From assembly GCA_031271275.1 (NCBI GenBank), contig JAISWA010000137.1, forward strand, positions 1-16,038: a stretch of 16,038 nt of DNA, given 5' to 3'. The DNA comes from Clostridiales bacterium. GTDB taxonomy: Bacteria > Bacillota > Clostridia > Lachnospirales > WQUN01. Of the stretch, positions 14,362 through 16,038 are shown one piece after another (the first letter of the stretch is position 1; every line of letters starts with the position of its first letter). The position numbers and the translations under genes were made by a program. The notes under the pieces were generated by a model. That model saw nothing but the letters and a program-made list of their open reading frames with translations. It was not told where the DNA came from and ran no database searches.

Positions 14362-14411
14362 ATTTACTATACACGCCAAACACATGAACGCGTTTGGCGT
14401 GATTTACTATA
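14362..14411. repeat. 50-bp symmetric element: direct repeats flanking an inverted repeat
   Basis: ATTTACTATA (14362-14371), CACGCCAAAC (14372-14381), a 10-nt spacer, GTTTGGCGTG (14392-14401) and ATTTACTATA (14402-14411) follow with no gap. The inner arms are a perfect 10-bp inverted repeat and the outer arms a perfect 10-bp direct repeat. On the minus strand each outer repeat contains TATAGT, a -10-like box. It may be an operator at the lactonase promoter, or a tiny insertion with a target duplication. Confidence 0.8.
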
Positions 14412-14433
14412 GCATACTCCTTGACAACTGCAA
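14406..14433 (-). promoter_or_regulatory. Possible promoter of the lactonase-cobalamin operon
   Basis: On the minus strand TTGCAG (14433-14428) and TATAGT (14411-14406) are 16 bp apart. The expected transcription start falls within the inverted repeat just downstream, a classic operator position. Motif-based only. Confidence 0.4.
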
Positions 14434-14450
14434 AATTTCACCGCGCCCGC

Positions 14451-14479
14451 TTGACTAACCTGTTTACGGTAAGCATAAT
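14451..14479 (+). promoter_or_regulatory. Promoter of the guanylate-kinase-like gene
   Basis: TTGACT (14451-14456) and CATAAT (14474-14479) are separated by exactly 17 bp, a good sigma-A match, 66 bp upstream of the chosen start. The remaining sequence of the 14299-14545 gap shows no cobalamin riboswitch box or RNA gene that could be recognised. Confidence 0.6.
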
Positions 14480-14545
14480 CAAATGAAATTCGATACGCGA
14501 ATCAAACAAAGGAAAGCCATTTGTGATGTGAGAGGAGTTTTTTAT

Positions 14546-15289
14546 ATGGGAACCTTGATAATTTTAAGCGGTCCGTCCGGAGTCGGGAAAGGCCCGATGA
14601 CTAAGGCGTTGGAATTGCATTGTGAAAGTACCGGTAAGAAAATTACGAAGCATGTTTTATACAACAACCGTGCTATGCGTAAAGGAGAGGCAGATGGCGT
14701 TACATACCATTTTGTATCAAAAAAGCAAATGATTAGCATGAGAGATAGCAACGCGAATAGATACCATTTGTTTTATTTGTCTGAGGATAAGGAAAAATGC
14801 CAAATGCTCGACAAGGAGAAATTGTCAGAAGAATTAAATAAAAACGATTTGGTACTTCTCGAGATTTTGCCAACGCAGACTGAAACGCCGAAGTCAGTGG
14901 CGGTAAGCGGCGGTCATGTTGTTAGAGAGATATTTATTTCCCCGCTTTCGGATGACGAATTTAAAGCTTTAGGTATTTCCGATGGGGAAAGAGACAGCGC
15001 CGCCACCGCGGTTATGCTGACTAAACTAATAAACAGAGATACTGAGGATTGGGAGGATCAATTAAAACGGGCAAAAAGGGCTGCGGATGAAATCAAGGAA
15101 GCGCGTATGCACAGCAACGGAAAGGAAAAGGTGTTTTTCATCAATCATTTTGGAGAAGATAATCGGTATATGTGGGATTTGCTGCATGACGCGATTGAAA
15201 AAGGACAATTTAACCAAGCGGACAACTTAGCGATATTTCAGACATTCAAGCGCTTCATTAATTTAGTTATCCCGGTAAAGGAATATTGA
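14546..15289 (+). CDS. Divergent guanylate-kinase-like protein
   Basis: The protein has 247 residues from ATG 14546, preceded by GAGGAG about 8 bp upstream; the in-frame ATG at 14483 lacks a site. The N-terminus is a guanylate-kinase P-loop, LIILSGPSGVGKGPMTKALE (4-23), followed by NRAMRKGEADGVTYHFVSKK (41-60), which matches the GMP-binding TTR.PR.GE.DG.DYHFV motif with Arg42 and Arg45. The later YGT-type segment and lid of GMP kinase are not recognisable, and the protein exceeds the usual 200 or so residues, so its substrate may differ. Sampled stretches are 32-43% GC against about 57% in the cobalamin genes, and the gene opposes all its neighbours. It overlaps the cobD 3' end by 23 bp, tail to tail. 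It is probably a transferred gene; the function is unproven. Confidence 0.75.
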   Translation: MGTLIILSGPSGVGKGPMTKALELHCESTGKKITKHVLYNNRAMRKGEADGVTYHFVSKKQMISMRDSNANRYHLFYLSEDKEKCQMLDKEKLSEELNKNDLVLLEILPTQTETPKSVAVSGGHVVREIFISPLSDDEFKALGISDGERDSAATAVMLTKLINRDTEDWEDQLKRAKRAADEIKEARMHSNGKEKVFFINHFGEDNRYMWDLLHDAIEKGQFNQADNLAIFQTFKRFINLVIPVKEY

Positions 15290-16038
15290 AAATGGGGAGC
15301 ATTTCTGTAATCAATTTCATATTCTCCCGCCTTGTCTTTACGCAGATACGGTAATAGGTGCCGTCCAACCCCTCGAAATTTTCACAGCGCCTTATCAATA
15401 TTCCCTTCGCGAGCAGCGGTTCGTACAGCGGTTTTTCAGACTTGAGCAATAAAAAATTCGCTTCGCCCGGGAAAACGGTGACGCCCAACGCCGTCAGGCT
15501 TTCGGTAAGGAATGGTCGCTCCGTTTCGACAAGGCGGCGCGTTTCTTCCATAAAAGAACCCGGGCGCGGCTGTGCGGTTTCGGCTAATTCCCCGCGGGCA
15601 AGCGCCGCGGTCCCCGCGATCTGCGCCGGGACGGAAACGCTCCAACACTGCCCGGCGTCGGCGGTTTTTTTAAGCAGCGCGCTATCGGACGCAAGCATAT
15701 AACCGAGGCGCAGGCCGGCGAGCGCGTAGGTTTTGGTCAGCGCTTTAAGCACCACAAGCCCCGGCGTTTGATATAAGTATCGCTTCGCGGAAACACCGGC
15801 GCGGGTAAACGATAGGAAGCACTCGTCAACGACGGTCAGTATACGGTTTTCATGGGCGCGATGCAGGATTTTTTCCAGAAGCCCGCCGTTTATCAACCGG
15901 CCCGTCGGGTTGTTCGGGTTGCACAGAAACAGCATGTCGGTTTCCGGCGTTAATCGCTCCAACATATTTTCCGCCACCTCGAAATTATTTTCCGGGAATA
16001 AAGTATGCCGCGCCACGCTGCACCCCGCCTGTTCCAAC
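15267..16038 (-). CDS. cobD: L-threonine-O-3-phosphate decarboxylase (CobD-like aminotransferase fold), 5' end off window
   Basis: The 256 complete codons visible form the C-terminal 70% or so of a PLP-dependent class I/II aminotransferase-fold enzyme; the frame stays open to the right edge, so the start lies outside. Motifs are FLCNPNNPTGR (37-47 of the visible part), VVDECFLSF (69-77) and ALTKTYALAGLRLGYMLA with the PLP-binding Lys102. The C-terminus carries LLLKSEKPLYEPLLAKGILI and a YRICVKTRREN motif with the substrate-carboxylate Arg. CobD makes (R)-1-amino-2-propanol phosphate for the cobalamin nucleotide loop. Histidinol-phosphate aminotransferase is the close alternative; the neighbouring cobalamin genes and the DECF motif favour CobD. 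Confidence 0.85.
   Translation of the reverse strand, partial: LEQAGCSVARHTLFPENNFEVAENMLERLTPETDMLFLCNPNNPTGRLINGGLLEKILHRAHENRILTVVDECFLSFTRAGVSAKRYLYQTPGLVVLKALTKTYALAGLRLGYMLASDSALLKKTADAGQCWSVSVPAQIAGTAALARGELAETAQPRPGSFMEETRRLVETERPFLTESLTALGVTVFPGEANFLLLKSEKPLYEPLLAKGILIRRCENFEGLDGTYYRICVKTRRENMKLITEMLPIFNIPLPG

Noticed and set aside
14346..14474. GCTTACCG (14346) and CGGTAAGC (14467) as terminal inverted repeats of a mobile element
   Set aside because: Only 8 bp, no transposase and no target duplication at those ends; compatible with chance.
14299..14545. Cobalamin riboswitch upstream of the lactonase-cobQ genes
   Set aside because: No B12-box-like GCCACTG core or matching stem pattern was found; the true operon leader is probably beyond the right edge, before cobD.
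15267..16038. Histidinol-phosphate aminotransferase (HisC) identity
   Set aside because: Same fold and motifs, but no histidine genes are nearby while cobalamin genes are; kept as an alternative only.

Overview
The window reads as a chromosomal segment from a GC-rich (about 55-58% GC in sampled stretches) Firmicute, probably a Clostridia-class anaerobe. The grounds are a SpoVB-type flippase, a BlaI/BlaR1-type regulator pair, strong GGAGG-type ribosome binding sites, a near-perfect sigma-A promoter and a cobalamin-synthesis cluster with anaerobic-type gene names. Nothing identifies the species. No rRNA, tRNA, CRISPR array or intact insertion sequence was seen.

Left end (1-1752): a left-truncated SpoVB/MurJ-like lipid flippase gene on the minus strand is divergent from a short plus-strand unit. 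That unit holds a helical FliT/FlgN-like protein and a 55-codon reading frame broken by a one-base shift in an A-run.

Centre (1755-10245, minus strand): a tightly packed seven-gene operon is transcribed from one TTGACA-17-TATAAT promoter. Order of transcription: BlaI-type repressor; a BlaR1/MecR1-type M56 metalloprotease whose outer sensor domain is a complete family-1 solute-binding protein; a second, paralogous secreted solute-binding protein; two sugar-type ABC importer permeases (MalF and MalG types); a HlyD/MacA-like membrane fusion protein; and a MacB-core/FtsX-like membrane protein. No ATPase is encoded in it. The best reading is a ligand-sensing, self-regulated uptake/export system in which the antibiotic-sensor module of BlaR1 has been replaced by a copy of the transporter's own binding protein. 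This is the strongest candidate for an undescribed system here.

Right part (10260-16038, minus strand): cobalamin genes in transcription order are cobD (5' end off the right edge), a Pgl-type lactonase, cobQ lacking its glutaminase domain, cobA, cbiC and an ApgM-like phosphohydrolase. Between cobD and the lactonase lies a lower-GC, oppositely oriented guanylate-kinase-like gene with its own promoter, next to a 50-bp symmetric element (10-bp direct repeats around a 10-bp inverted repeat). This looks like an interruption of an originally continuous cobalamin operon. No terminator was found between the ApgM-like gene and the BlaI promoter, so read-through from the cobalamin genes into the transporter operon is possible.
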